DNA of 64,000 nucleotides from Dolomedes plantarius (GCA_907164885.2 OU015495.1:1826230-1890229), one strand, 5' to 3'. Shown: positions 1 to 12,275, numbered from the stretch's first letter. The notes: generated by a model not told the origin, from the sequence alone. Made by a program: numbers and translations.

Positions 1-404
1 AAACCTTCCTCTCTTCACGAACGCGGCCACTTACACACGTTGAGTTTTCCCTTTTAATAAAATCGTGTCCAGCGTGCGAATGGGGCCAGGGCCCCCCGGA
101 ATTAAAACGCGCGTCACAATGCGACAAGCCTTGGCTGCGGAAGTCCGCCGTATATTTCCAGGCAGGCAGCAGAAACGGGGACTTGACCACTCAGTCGTGA
201 AGGCCTCGGCGTGAGGCTTCGGGGATGGGAAAAAAAGCTCGCGCCGACCTTCGGGGCTCAGACGGTGTCTCACATTCCTCAATTTTAGGTCTCACAACCA
301 AATATTTTGTGTGTCAGCTGACTAAAGCTTGTTATCAGCCTTGGGGAGATAGTTGGCGGGCGTACCCCTCGACATGTTGCAGTTATGGTCAAAGGGATGT
401 TGTA
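1..404. other. GC-richer apparently unique block, no gene recognised
   Basis: This stretch is clearly richer in G and C than the sequence after it and contains many CpG steps. Short open frames exist on both strands, but none resembles a known protein and none has convincing exon boundaries. It could be a regulatory region or an untranslated exon. I see nothing that decides between these. Confidence 0.3.
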
Positions 405-800
405 CAGTAGGGGTGTCAAACTCAAAGGCTAACTTGGGCCAAACAAACAAAGTTTAACTATAGGTGGGCCGCAAAAAAATCAATATTAATAGAAACGTAG
501 GTGTATTTTATTTTAAGATTCTTTATCTCTTGATAACCCACAATAATTCATGTTAGCACAAAAAACTCGGGTACTCGATCATTGTCCCCGTATAGCGTAA
601 GAATGAGCTACATAGAAGTTTTTAAAAACAAATAGATTCATTAATTAAAGCTACCATAAAACACAGAAAATCAATTTTTTTCCTTGCAAAAAGCCTAATA
701 GTTACCTTATAGTACGCATTCAAAATGGATATTCAGCGCAGCGATAAAATTGAGAGTGCGGTCTATTTACCCTTTAACATATTAAATAAAAAAATTAAAG
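405..800 (+). mobile_element. hAT-like element, one end only
   Basis: The stretch begins CAGTAGGGGTGTCAAACTC and soon reads into GGGCCGC. This is the style of terminal sequence seen in non-autonomous hAT elements (CAGGGGTGTCAAAC-type ends followed by a GGCC-rich subterminal region). The opposite end (an inverted TTTGACACCCC) was not found nearby, so this is a truncated copy. The right boundary is arbitrary because the sequence fades into AT-rich DNA. Confidence 0.35.
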
Positions 801-840
801 TTTAAATATTACGAGTAATTTGCATGAAAATTGCTCGGCT

Positions 841-869
841 ATATATATTTATATTCCTTTAACAAATTT

Positions 870-892
<23 letters not shown>
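841..892. repeat. TA-rich microsatellite
   Basis: Interrupted TATATA runs, purest from about 870 to 892. Confidence 0.8.
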
Positions 893-902
<10 letters not shown>

Positions 903-1056
903 CAAAAGCAAAGAATTTTAATGATATGATTTCGCTTGCCAAATAAATTGCTTTAGTTCTTTTTTGAGATGAATATTTGTTTCGAAAGAATACCAAGTTC
1001 ACAAAAGGTTTATCTGATGTTTTTAAATTGGATCCAAACTTTAATCACCCCCTTAA

Positions 1057-1312
1057 GGCTGCTAAGTAGTGGCTATATTGGGATTATCTCGACTCCGTGT
1101 TAACCTATGAAGAAAATTTCTCCGATTGGATTCAAAGTTTTATTTATTTTTTTTAATTGTAACTCCGTAACAGAGAAAGTAATTTTTTACTTGTATCGTT
1201 TTAAAGAAACGCAAGTGATAGTTTTAAATTTGAGTCATTCGGGGGGGGAAATGGGATATATTGTTTTAAACGCAAATAATTTACTTTGAGGAAATAAATT
1301 TCTAAAACGAAT
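1057..1312 (+). mobile_element. TTAA-flanked inverted-repeat family, copy A (left part only)
   Basis: The copy is preceded by TTAA at 1053-1056 and starts GGCTGCTAAG. It then shows the family landmarks in order: a GTTAACCTATG segment, an AT-rich stretch with GTAACTCCGTAACAG, an ATTCGGGG run and a TTTTAAACGC block. The matching right arm is absent, so the copy is truncated. It is the same family as the copies at 3015, 6322, 29277 and 36350. Confidence 0.6.
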
Positions 1313-3010
1313 AAAATAGTAGAGTAAAAAATTACCGTAAAATCTTGACTATAATACGCACACGCGTATAATACGCATGCTCGATTTTGCTCGAAATTCT
1401 CAGAAAATATTAAAATTCGACTATAATACGCGTCCATAACTTTTCAATATTTTATTTAAAAATTGCACAAATAATTATGAACATAAATAAAATTTGTAAT
1501 AAAAATAAACGAAAACGTCAAATTCGGTATATTACAAAAAACTTAAATTTTTAATTCAAGACAAACAATACAGTGAAATTATCAGTCTTAATCACTTTCA
1601 CTAAAATACAGCTCATGTATTCACTAAAATACAGCTCGTTTATTCAATGTTTAAAACTACATTTGGGATGTAGTCGATCAAAAGTGAAACTATTAGACGG
1701 TATACCGCATATCTCGAAGATGGAGAATTTCATTGTTTTTTAGGTTTTGGACATATTAGGATTCCATTCGCAAGTTGTCCTCAGATCCAATAAACCGGAC
1801 GGTTTTGAAATAATGCGATTGTATATGCATTCTTTGGCCTTTAATTGTATAAATATATCTCAATATTATCAACATTTTATATCTTGTCATAAAACGCAGA
1901 ATCATTATTTTCAATTTGGAAAAAAAAAATTATTACAGAAGGAATAATCAAGGTTGAAATAGACGTTGCACTTTGTGCTACGCGCGCCTGCTGGTGTTCC
2001 AAAAATTGGCGCACCCTCTGAAGGGTTAAGTCATGTTTCGATCATCACTGTCGAACCTCTATATCTTGAGGCATGCGCGACTTCAGGAATTCAAATTTTT
2101 TGTCCCTATCCGATCGCAAAATAAAGATTATTACGCTTGTGTAAATGTGTGTGTATAGGAACATGCCGTCATAGCCTCCCGTCTTTTGCACCACTGCTGT
2201 CCGAAACAAAATGAATGCTTTACGAAAATTGCTCCATCCAGCCTGACAAAGAAGTAAAAGAAAAAAGTCAGGAACAAAAGATAATGTATGGAGGCGAAAC
2301 TGCGTCACACGCTCCGAAATGAGGTACCATTTCAATTTTTCCACTCACCATCTGTAAATTATATGGCCACATGCACACACACTTACCCTCCTTCGAAATT
2401 TCGAAACAACTGCCCATTACGAGACACTTCTTGGAAAGGAGTTGCGACTGCTCCGTACTTACCCATAAATTGTAACGAATATTTATTATTTTTCTTTCGA
2501 AAAGGTAAATTGTTTGATGTGTTCGGACCCGCTGGAGGAAAAAGGTATAAATGATGCCGACGTCATGAGATGCAATTTGCTTTTAAAATGAACAATCTCA
2601 AGGTTCTGTGTCTAAAGTATTCTTGGAACTTCAATTTTTTTTTTCGGGAGTTTTAAAAGTTTTGGACCCAATACGCTTACATCATAACACCTTTTTCCTC
2701 CTCTTGTGCAAAGAAATCCTTTGGTTCAAATCTGATTAAGCTTTGGAAAAAGAAACCTATGACTACTTTGGAACTTTGAAGTAATTCTTTTGACTCTGTT
2801 ACAATTAAAGGACTTGCGTTAGTTGGTTTCCATATTCTCTACTAAATTTACTCGTGACCTAAACTATTCACCCAATACTGGGTTCTTACAGTGCTTAAAA
2901 CTACCAACTTCTTTTAAATTTAATTTCCTGTTTCTCTTACAACTCCCTTAGTTTACCGAGGGCTTTAAAAAACTCATTTGTGATTGTTCCCTTCAAATTT
3001 GTCTTTTAAT
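1313..3010. other. AT-rich gene-free stretch
   Basis: No gene was recognised. Minor features are a repeated ATAATACGC motif at about 1350-1435, a short duplicated segment (ACTAAAATACAGCTC twice) at about 1600-1640, and the string TCTGAAGGG followed by TTAA at 2017-2029, which resembles a piggyBac-type right end without a partner. Confidence 0.5.
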
Positions 3011-3014
3011 TTAA

Positions 3015-3401
3015 GGCTGCTAGGTTAAATCCATATTGGATCAGTTCAGCTCAGTGGTAACCTATGAAGAACATTTTTCAGTGAATGTCGACTGGGATTT
3101 AAAAAAAAAAAAAAAAATTCCGTAATAGAGAAAACATTTTTATACCCAGAGATCTTTTTTATTACTTTTAAGAGACGCAAATGTTTTTAAATTTGAATTA
3201 TTCGGGGGAATAATGCGTGCACCGTGTTTTAAGGAAATCGTAGGCTTTCAAATTACCAAAAATCGAACAAAAATTGGAATTTTTTTTGGTGTATTAATAT
3301 TTTTAAAAATATCTAAATATTGGAATAAAATGCATTTAAAATATAATCTCCATAGGTTAAACATTGAGCTGATCAAATCCAATGTCTACTACACAACATC
3401 C
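3015..3401 (+). mobile_element. TTAA-flanked inverted-repeat family, copy B (degenerate, both ends present)
   Basis: TTAA at 3011-3014 precedes GGCTGCTAGG. The right arm, with the family's CTCCATAGGTTAA landmark, runs to about 3401 and is followed by TTAT, a decayed TTAA. The interior matches the other copies (TTCCGTAATAGAG, ATTCGGGGG, GTTTTAAGG). No coding capacity is evident. Confidence 0.55.
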
Positions 3402-6317
3402 TTATGCTGACTGTTGCACTGTTTTATGTTAATTTCAAATTTAACTAACAATTTTGGCCCTTCTGGTATTTTGCTTCAAGACTTTTCGTCTCCGAATTTA
3501 GTACTGTTGCACGAGGGCGATTTATTGTAAAATTTGACATGCGGATACAGATGACAACTTTTCAAATAGATCAGAGTTGAGGCCTAAAGCATTTGGATGT
3601 GTGTACGTGTTATGCTGTCTTTGGAAACATCGCTCAAGAAATAAAAAGGTTAAAAATTTTAATTTCAGAAACTTGAGTACAAAACCCTTCAATAGCTTAT
3701 AGATCGACAGCTTCAGTCATTCTTATTACAGTGTGTAGCTTTGGTCATAAATGATTTCTGTGTAGCATTTTATCTACTTTACAAGTGAAAAAGTATTACC
3801 TATAAAAGATTTTTTTTCAGTTATAATTACTAATAACTCTAGGGAATAAATCTACTAGACTAATACGTCAGAGTATTTGTTTAGTTGTAATACATCTCTG
3901 AATAGTCTATGAATAAATTCTAATCTCCAATAAAGTTTTAATCTTGCATGTCTGATTATCAGAAATTTTGTTGTAAAAACGCATTCTGCCATTATTTTGC
4001 AGTTGGAATATTTGCTATAAAATGGAAAGGCTGTTCAAAGAAAAGGTATTGCCATAACCAAATTTCTCTTAATATAGTAACAGCCATAATTATATGAGAT
4101 TTCATGATGTCTTCCTGTTTGTCTGGGTTTGTTTGACAGGAAGAGAAGTCTATAAATTCACAGTTCAAGAACAGTTGCGATAGAGGTCATTGAAGTCACT
4201 GTTAAAAACAACTGAAAAGTATGTAGTCATTTCGATGAGAAATATTAAATTTTACTGAGTGCAATAATAATATTAATAAAAGTAATTTAATTATAATTAA
4301 TATAACGGCTAAAACTAGTCTTGTTTCTATATGAAGAGTAACTTCAGGTTCATATCAACAGGTTTGGTTTAAAGTTGTTTTTTTTTCTCTTTGCTAATGT
4401 CCCTGGGGGCTGACGACATTACACCCACTTAGCCACTGGGTGACCACTTAGCCACTGGGTGACGGTTTAAAGTTATAGAAAGTTGTATTCTTACTTGCCA
4501 GTGTTTCCCAGCTAAGAGATTTATATTAATTCTTTATGACTTGCTTAATCTTATAACTGAAAATTACAAACAATGTCTAGTGTTTAAACTTTTTAATGTA
4601 CCACGTACAGAAATGTTCTTCTACACCATACATAAATTATCTTCCGACGATTTACGCAGGGATTTACTTAACCATAGTTCAACGATGTCCCCTTGCTATA
4701 AAGTTTCTGATATACAAGTTCTGATATAAAGTTTCTGATATAAAAACTCTCAAAAAGGAAGAAACTGAAGTATAGAAAATCATTATCATTGTGAAAAAAA
4801 AACGTGACATTGGAAATCTAAGACCAATTAAAAGCTGAAGAATATTCCAAAAAGAAACCAATAGGGAATAATATTTGCATGTACGTGTGCATAACCCTAA
4901 ATGGGTAAGTTCTTATGTATCGAAAAGGAACTTTCATTTTGATAACGTATTCTGAGACACATCTAAAATTTTTCAAAGGGGAAGAGGAACGATAAATGCG
5001 TCGTATGAATAAAAAAAATTTCAGGATCAAATCGTATCTATAGGTTGTTTGAGATATCACGCGAGAATTGCCTCATCTCCGAGAGTTTGAACGAAATGGG
5101 AACACTGGACACGTGTTTAAAAAAAAAATAGTGGCCCTAGAAATATATCGCACTGAAAGCTTCATTATAAGCTTCATTAATGTTGTTCTAAATTGTTTTG
5201 ATTTCTCTACAAAGCACATTTTTGTGGGTGTGGTACAAATGCGGGGTTCCAGGTGTCCCAGATTGAACTCTTCCAAGAGTTGAAATGCCATTGAACTTCT
5301 GATATAACTAGTCAGTCGGTAATTGTTTTCTCAACTTGAGATCCAAGACTTGCATTTTTTTTCCAAAAAAATCAAGCATTATTTTAAATCTAGTAATTTT
5401 GCGGAAAAATTCATTGTCCTTCATTGTTTGCTAAGCAGCATCTCTTCGATATCCACCATTGCTTTGAAGGAAAACACTCGTTTAGTGAAAAAGTATAGAT
5501 ACAAAAAAAAATGACCATAACAATGACCGCATGTTTCTTGTTGGATTCAGAGCAAAAGCCAGACTTTCCTAAGAACGCATTTTACAAATGGACTCAAAAG
5601 TTTACGACGGGGCAATTTGAATCCACGCGGCAACAGCTCAATGGCCAGCCTATCCTCAATGGTTCCTTAAACCTCTTTTTGAACTCTATTTTTCTGGCTG
5701 ATTACCGAATTGGGCGGTGCAGCAAGGAGCTGGCGTTTTCCTCCAAGAAAAGAATTTTCCATTTTTCTGGTCTTTAAGTGGACTAAGGAAATGATAGAGT
5801 GTCCTTTTCATTTAAAAGAGAAAAAAAATCGATTTTCCAGTAAGTACTGTGGCGTTTAAATTGCAAGCCATTCTTGGAGTGAAGGTTGTAGCTTGCTTTA
5901 GGTTTCATTTGGAGGGGGGGAAAAAACACGTGGAAATAGATCGGCAACGACAACAAACAAACCAAAAAAAATGGATTGGCAACATCAACTCCAATGAGCA
6001 TCGAGTTGCTTAATATACGTATATAGTTAGGTATTCGGCTATAATGATAATGATAGAACTGCTACTTAATGCGTATCTATACCGCTTGCAGCAAAATTCA
6101 ATAATTCTCCATAGTTCAAAGACCACTTTTCCTGTTTTCACGCTGTATGAACAAAGGAAAAATACAAAATTTTGATTGTAGTTATCACATGCGAAATTGA
6201 TGCATTTCTTACTATGACAAGTCGGGGATTTATGATTATTTTTTTAAAAACTAACTGCGAGTTTGAGTTTTAACTCGAATAATTTCTTCTCCTTGTTCGC
6301 CCAGTATCGTATGTAAT
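3402..6317. other. AT-rich gene-free stretch
   Basis: Short frames throughout, none recognisable. Small local duplications are present: CCACTTAGCCACTGGGTGA twice at about 4424-4463, and a TTTCTGATATA motif repeated at about 4703-4745. Around 5500-5780 the composition is a little richer in GC, with an 88-codon frame that I do not recognise. Confidence 0.5.
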
Positions 6318-6321
6318 TTAA

Positions 6322-6740
6322 GGCTGCTGTGTACTACCCTATTGGATTCGCTCACCCCAATGTTAACCTATGGAGAAAATGTGTCTACTATTTACAGATA
6401 CATAAATGCTGATAATCCAATAAAATGCTATTTTCAGATAGCCTGAACTTTTCTGCACCTTGCAACGGGATTCATTTTATGAATTTCGTCCTTCAAAAGA
6501 ATTTAGGATCGTTTAAAACACACTAGATCAGATCCCCCCCCCCCAAATCACTTAAATTTAAAAATAATATTTTCATTTTTTAAAATTAAAAATGCCCCAA
6601 GGTGTAAAATTTCTTTCCCTATTACGGAGTACAATTTTTAGAACAAAATCTTTCAATTCAAGTTGGCAATCCTTGTACACATTTTCTCCATAGGTTAACA
6701 TTGAGGTGAGCGAATCCAATAAGGTTAGTACACAGCAGCC
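6322..6740 (+). mobile_element. TTAA-flanked inverted-repeat family, copy C (both arms)
   Basis: TTAA at 6318-6321 is followed by GGCTGCTGTGTACTA. The right end reads TAGTACACAGCAGCC, the inverted complement, and is followed by TTTT where TTAA would be expected. The arms are about 65 bp long and both contain the motif GTTAACCTATGGAG or its complement. The interior is AT-rich and non-coding. The structure is that of a MITE. The target may be TTAA (piggyBac-like) or a central TA (Tc1/mariner-like); the sequence alone does not decide. Confidence 0.7.
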
Positions 6741-7620
6741 TTTTAGCATCTGGTTTAAATCAGAATAGTTTAAAGAGAATCGATATATATCGAGTAGGTT
6801 TCCTCGGTGAACCCCAGTTTCAGCAGTTTGTATTCAGCTACATGTTTTCTTAAACACTTTATAAGTGTTGCAGATCTTTTATGATATAAGTATCGATGAT
6901 AACACTGTACAATAATGTTCCTAGCCTTTAAAATCTTGTAATCAGCCTCGTATTAAATGTTTGTAAAAGGTTTATTAAACTGCGCTTTAAAATTAAGAAA
7001 CTAAAAATGCACTCACTGTATGTTAAAGTGTTGATGGAGGAAGAAAATTAATTTGAACTCTATGCTGCCCAAACAAAAATTCTGAATCATTTGTGACATT
7101 TTTTAAAGTAATGTGTACGCGTGTATTATTCGCATTTTATGACTGGGACGAATGCTTCAAAAATTTTTTTTAATTTTCTGTACCATGCAATGCATCCAGC
7201 GGAAACACCTCTCTCGTCAATGTGTTCCGTATCTCGTACGCATCTCGCCAAATTACGTCTCTTGCCTTTTGTGATCACATCGGTATCAAACCAATGAAGC
7301 GGGTTTCTAAAAGGAAGATATAAATTAAGCGATCAAGGTTAGGAGCGGGGAAACTTCAAAGAATTTTACTTCCTTGCTAATTTCGTTTTTTCTTTACCGA
7401 CACCCATCCTTAGGCGGCTAGTTCTAAAAAAATAAAAATAAAAAGATAAGTTAAAAAGTTTTTTTATCCTATTCGGTTTTTCTGCAGTTTTTGAATTCGG
7501 GTACAGGGCGTTTAAGAGGATGAGTTTATTATCGAAGTATCTTCTGCCCTCTGACCCTTAGTCGGAATATTCCGTTTAAAAAGAGAAAATATTACGTAAT
7601 CGCTTCAATAATAGTATGTG
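6741..7620. other. gene-free stretch
   Basis: AT-rich, with no recognised element. A short ACGCGTGTATTATTCGCAT segment at about 7118 echoes the ATAATACGC motif near 1350 and may be a remnant of the same repeat. Confidence 0.4.
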
Positions 7621-7842
7621 TTACAATACACCGACAACGGTTAGTATCGATCCGCTTTCGTTGATAACTTTGAGTCCTTTTCCAATAAGCGTTACTGAAT
7701 CAATTTTTTTAAACTGAATGAAATAATTCATATCGTACCAATTTCGACTGTTGCTATTGTCTCCTAAGTTTCGGGAAATATAGTTAATAGTTCCTTTGTT
7801 TGTTTGCACATTTAAAACATGCTTCTTAACATTGGTCATCAA
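7621..7842 (-). CDS. unrecognised small open reading frame
   Basis: This is a frame of about 73 codons on the minus strand. It has balanced amino-acid composition, unlike the Lys/Phe/Ile-heavy chance frames around it. It starts at TTG ATG at the 7842 end, so the second residue is the first ATG, and ends in TAA. No domain, signal peptide or membrane segment is evident, and I cannot place it in a family. No splice sites or polyadenylation signal were identified, and there is no coding neighbour. It could be an isolated exon, a decayed mobile-element fragment or chance. Confidence 0.2.
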   Translation of the reverse strand: MMTNVKKHVLNVQTNKGTINYISRNLGDNSNSRNWYDMNYFIQFKKIDSVTLIGKGLKVINESGSILTVVGVL

Positions 7843-8002
7843 AATTAAAATGTTTCAATATCTTGTTTTTCCTTACATTGCTAACTTAGTATATAAGTTT
7901 GCCATAAGACAGGCTACGAAAATTTCGTTATTAGAACCCTACGATTCCCTATGATTATTACGGGAAATAATCATAAATCCCAATAACCTTAAAACAATAT
8001 CA

Positions 8003-9017
8003 AGTAACCTTATTTTTTTTAATTTCCAATGCAGCAGGCGATACAGACATTATCCTAACGCCGTACAGAGATCAATACACAAAAGACAAATATGCATATA
8101 AAGTATACTGTTACACAATAACTCAAATACACGAACCAAATAAACAGTTAAACATGAAACACACACAGAAAGAATTAAGAAGAAAAATTGTTCAAAAAGT
8201 CTCTGGCTTCCCAGTATCGGGAAAAGATGCAGTTCTTTGTGAGGGCTGAACAAACGAGGAGATGATCAGCATTCATCGCGCACCACTGCAGCAGAGGGGA
8301 CAGGCAGGGTTATCCACTATCTGAAGTTTGTAAAGATGAGCATATAAGCAATCATGCTTAGTCGTAAGCCGAAAGGTAGCTACTGCACTGCTTCTTGGAC
8401 AATCGGGGATATTCTGAATGGAGATTCTCCACGATTTTTCTTTCGTACGTTCTTTTAGTGATGACACGTGCTTTGTCTTAAGTACTTGATTGATCAATGC
8501 CGAGGCGGACTTATAGCTAACCAGGTTACATGGAGCTTGAATAACATAACAACCTTTATTGGCCAGCTCATCCGCTTTTTCGTTGCCGGGGAATACCACA
8601 GTGAGATGGGATCCATTGTAAAACATGTCTTTTTATGTTCTTCGTACATCTCTCTGATTATGGATCTACATTGCATTACTGTCATAGAGCTAGGGGCTTG
8701 GGAGAAGTTGGCAATGGCCAGAATCGCAGCTTGTGATTCCGAGAAGATAACAGCCTGGTCGAAAAGATAAGGACAAGCATTCGGATGAGTCAGAGCTACT
8801 CTAATTGCCTCAACTTCGCCATCAAATGCGGTCCTGGCCGTTCCTAACCAAAGATAGCGGGAGAAAAGTTCACAATAAATACCAGTTCCGGCCACATCAT
8901 CCATCTCAAGCTTTGACCCATCAGTATATATGTGCAACCATGCTTCAGGGGGAAACCGATTGTAAATAGTCTCCATTCCCGCGCTGAACAAAACTGCAGT
9001 ACAGTAACCTTATTTTT
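8003..9017 (-). mobile_element. 5'-truncated non-LTR retrotransposon copy with 15-bp target-site duplication
   Basis: The 15-mer AGTAACCTTATTTTT occurs at 8003-8017 and again at 9003-9017, and the 985 bp between are an insertion. On the minus strand the insert ends in an A-run (the T-run after 8012 on the plus strand) directly against the duplication. That is the signature of target-primed reverse transcription. The insert encodes the C-terminal part of a LINE ORF2, listed separately. The copy lacks everything upstream of the RNase H domain. Confidence 0.8.
8175..8991 (-). pseudogene. LINE ORF2 C-terminal remnant: RNase H domain and zinc motif, frameshifted
   Basis: The first frame (8991 down to about 8600) shows the RNase H hallmarks of Jockey/R1-type ORF2 proteins: YTDGSK at residues 22-27 with the first catalytic Asp, GEVEA near residue 59 with the Glu, and SESQAAI near residue 84, where the usual catalytic Asp of SDSQ is replaced by Glu. 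A frameshift near 8580-8620 moves the reading to a second frame that starts with FPGNEKADELAN, the fourth RNase H motif. This continues into TKHDCLYAHLY and CPLC. After another shift the trailing ADHLLVC and YWEAR segments can be read, completing a CPLC...H...C zinc motif, with a stop at about 8175-8177. Reverse transcriptase and endonuclease domains are missing through 5' truncation. The frameshifts and the altered catalytic residue mean it cannot be functional. Confidence 0.8.
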
Positions 9018-9938
9018 AGGTTACTTGATTTTGTTATGGTTCGAGCACACCCTGATTCTTAAGAATTGTCCGGTATAGAGGATATATTTTATAACTTATT
9101 TATTCGAGATATGAAAAGCACCGTTCTTTAAGATGAGAGTATAGTTCTCGTTCTGCAACTTTTAAAATCCTGCTTCGATTGACGTAGACTTTTCCCTTTT
9201 TTCTTCTTATAAATTCACCTCTTAAAACTGTTATTTCTGGATATTTTTTTCTAGTTTATTCTGTACTTCACTCTACAGATACCGTAGTAACTTGAATAAA
9301 TTTATTCTTCCCGAAATATCCTCGCGGCATGTTTCAGTAAGGTATTAAGAGTTTCGAAAGTGTGCGCGATTTCAGATTAATAATTTTAGAAAATGAAAAA
9401 AAAAATCCTTGAAATTTTTGCTGCTGATGACGTAAGTTATGAATACGGCCAAAAACTTAATTTGTAGTAAGGAATAAAGTGTCTTAAAACCTATCAGTTT
9501 TTGCCTTATCGCAGAGTTATCAGCATCAATTAAAATTTCCAACGATAGAATGACTAATATTAGCATTCTGAGCAAATGTAGATTATCAAGGCATGAAATG
9601 GCTTATATCTGCTTTATTTTTTGTTAATTTTATCTTTAACAGATAATACCGTAAGTTAATCTAATGTGCTTAATTTATGCGGGATAGATCACTAGCTTAG
9701 TAACCGGAAATCTGACATAATTTAATCTTTGTAGCAATAATATAGATATTGTTCCACTTTTATACAGTTTTTTTTAAGTATTTGTAAACATATTGACCAG
9801 ATTTGTAGATCTGCTAGTCTCGAGATGACCCAAAACCGTATTCTCCAATTGAGTCTGCTGTAATACTAACTTCTCTTGGAGAAAATCGTGAAAGAACAGA
9901 TAAGAGGTACACATTATGAGATGCATTTTATACCTTCT
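9018..9938. other. AT-rich gene-free stretch
   Basis: No element or gene recognised. Confidence 0.5.
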
Positions 9939-10733
9939 ACTAGCTGAATATCCGTGCTTCGCTACGGAGTACATTCAAATTAAATACAACGGTCAACGTA
10001 TGCAATTAATGCCAAAAAAAAATAAAGAAAGAAAGAAAAATATATATTTATAATAAATACAACGGTCAATGTATGCAATTAATGCCCCAAAAATATATAG
10101 AGAGAGATTTATAAAAAATATCGTAACGGATATTTTTATAGACAAAATAATGTAGAAGAAAATATTGAAATTAAATCTAATCGAACATACTAAAGAATAT
10201 ACTACAGTGTGAGGAACATTTCTTTTACTGTATTTAAATTTTTTTTTAATAATGTCCCATCGTCTACCGCTTTAGAAAGAAGAAAAAAAAAATTTTTTTC
10301 AATTTATTTCGCTGTTATGCACGTGACGCAAAATAAATTTAAAGTATCCCAAAAAGAAAAGGAACCACCTGATCACCATTTAATAAATTAAATTCAAAAA
10401 AATTAATCTTTAAAAATTCACTAAAAATCAGAAAATGGAAGTAAAGAATCTAAAAAGGTTTCATTTCAAAGGAATTTTTATGATCTTTCTCGTGATATAC
10501 ATTTTATAACCCTCCGATTGTTATTTTAAATGCAAACTTAAAACAGTTACAAAAACAGCTTAAAAATTTAATTTTTAAAAAATGTAAGAAGGATTTTTAA
10601 AAAATCTTTCTTAGTGCACCCCTACACTATAAGAAGAATCGCCATGAAAAATTTCAGCCCTTTAGGTCCAGCGGTTTAGTCTGTGCGTTATCTGTCAGTC
10701 AGTCATTTACGGAACTGATTTATATATATAGAT
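9939..10733 (+). repeat. dispersed repeat family R1, copy 1
   Basis: About 795 bp, starting ACTAGCTGAATATCCGTGC and ending in a TATATATATAGAT tail after a (CAGT)n-like segment. It matches the copy at 42255 in the same order: the TTCGCTACGGAGTAC head, a duplicated CAACGGTCAAYGTATGCAAT unit, GCACCCCTACACTATAAG, and TTTAGGTCCAGCGGTTT near the end. The tail style recalls RTE-like LINE or SINE ends in arthropods, but I cannot assign a class. No coding sequence survives. Confidence 0.6.
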
Positions 10734-10794
10734 TATAGAATTAATTATTTATCTAAGTATTTTTTTAACCTCCTAGTCATTTTTTTTTTCGCAG

Positions 10795-10938
10795 TACGTA
10801 CAGACCACCTGTGACCTGGGCTATGGGGTTCCATTTTATGACATGACTCCTCTGGCTTCACCTATTGGTCAGAGTCACACAGCAACTCTCGTTCTCAATT
10901 CAATACATTCATGCCTAGTTAAAGATACGAACCTTTAG
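10795..10938 (+). other. candidate terminal exon, weak
   Basis: A pyrimidine run of nine Ts followed by CGCAG, a good splice acceptor, ends at 10794. From 10795 a phase-0 frame stays open for 47 codons to TAG at 10936-10938, starting YVQTTCDLGYG. The stretch is GC-richer than its surroundings. I do not recognise the peptide. No partner exon and no nearby AATAAA were identified, so a chance acceptor is quite possible. Confidence 0.18.
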
Positions 10939-11579
10939 TATCAAATATGGGTAACTATTGTTTCGACTACGTGTAAAATGACGGCTATAGTTTAAGGAAT
11001 TTCAAATATTTATACAGCAATATATATCTACGGGTTTGTTACATAAAGCAAAAGAAAGTCACACTTAAAGAGAGATATTATCGTAAGATTATTCACGCCT
11101 ACCGAGATATTTTACCCGTGTATTGCATTGCAGAGAAAGTGAAAACGAATCTCTCACGACGCATTCTCCAAGTAACACTAGATGGCACTGATAACACTCC
11201 ATTCTACGTTGAAACTCGTAACATTTTTAATATTCCTTGCATATTGGATTCTTGTGGTGTCTGTAATCTATAAACCGGAAGTTTGATTATTCAAGGAAGT
11301 TATTAAATTGATGATATTATTGGATGAATTCCATTTTTGTTATACTGTTAAACTATAAGATATTATAATCTGTTCTTCCGAAAATTATGTTTTATTTTAA
11401 TAAATATTCCTAAAGGAGTAATTTTAATAATATTTGAATGTTATTAATACTGCTTAGGACTATTATTTATAATATTCATAATTTTAGTTGACCGTAGGAA
11501 TATTTTTACAGTACTTCTTTGTACTCCGGGAATATTTTTCACAATATTTTCACATATTTAAGGCCCATGCACCCTAATT

Positions 11580-11775
11580 GTTCTTTTAAAAATTATTTTA
11601 ATATAGGATTAAGTTCCTCCATAACGATCCTCCAGAAAGCAAAATGTCAGACGCTAAAATCGTCCGTCCGTACCTCGCGAGTTATAAATTTGGCAGCGTG
11701 CCAAACCCGGCCTGTATCGCTTGGACAAGCAGCAAACAGTTAAACAGAAAAGTACCAACAAGCGTCAAAATTTTG

Positions 11776-11836
<61 letters not shown>

Positions 11837-11945
11837 ACACATACATACATATATACATATAAAAGAGGTAAGCAACGATAAGTAATCGTACGTTAATAAC
11901 ACGTGGTAGTTTCGTTAGAAGAAACTACCTGAAATTTTTACTGTT
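11580..11945 (+). repeat. dispersed repeat family R2, copy 1
   Basis: This matches the copy at about 16280-16632 in direct orientation. Shared blocks include ATAGGATTA, CAGACGCTAAAA, CTCGCGAGTTATAA, CTGTATCGCTTGGACAAGC and GTCAAAATTTTGACA, followed by a TA-rich simple repeat and then ACATAACACATACATAC, GTAAGCAAC and TTTCGTTAGAAG. This copy carries a pure (TA)n of about 55 bp (11780-11831); the other carries mixed TACA/TA. The class is unknown and no protein is encoded. Confidence 0.65.
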
Positions 11946-12275
11946 TTACAAAATGCTAGAACATGTTTCATATTGTACTTATCATTCTTCCCAGGAACGT
12001 TTTCTATTATTTTTATTTTCAATAAACATACAAATACTTTTTTTTAATATTCGTAATATTTATGCAACCTGTGAATATTTAAAAAAATATATTTGTATTT
12101 TACATATACTCTACTTATAACACTGTTTATAAGTATTAATACTTTTAAAATACTCTAGGAATACTATTATTTTGAACTTTTTTATATCTAGAAATGATTT
12201 TTGCGTGTGTAAACGTATTATATATCCTAGAAATATTTTTATTATAGACGTATATGTCCTACATATATTTAAAGA
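11946..12275. other. AT-rich gene-free stretch
   Basis: Nothing recognised. Repeated TAGGAATATT and TAGAAATATTT strings recur here and just upstream. Confidence 0.4.
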
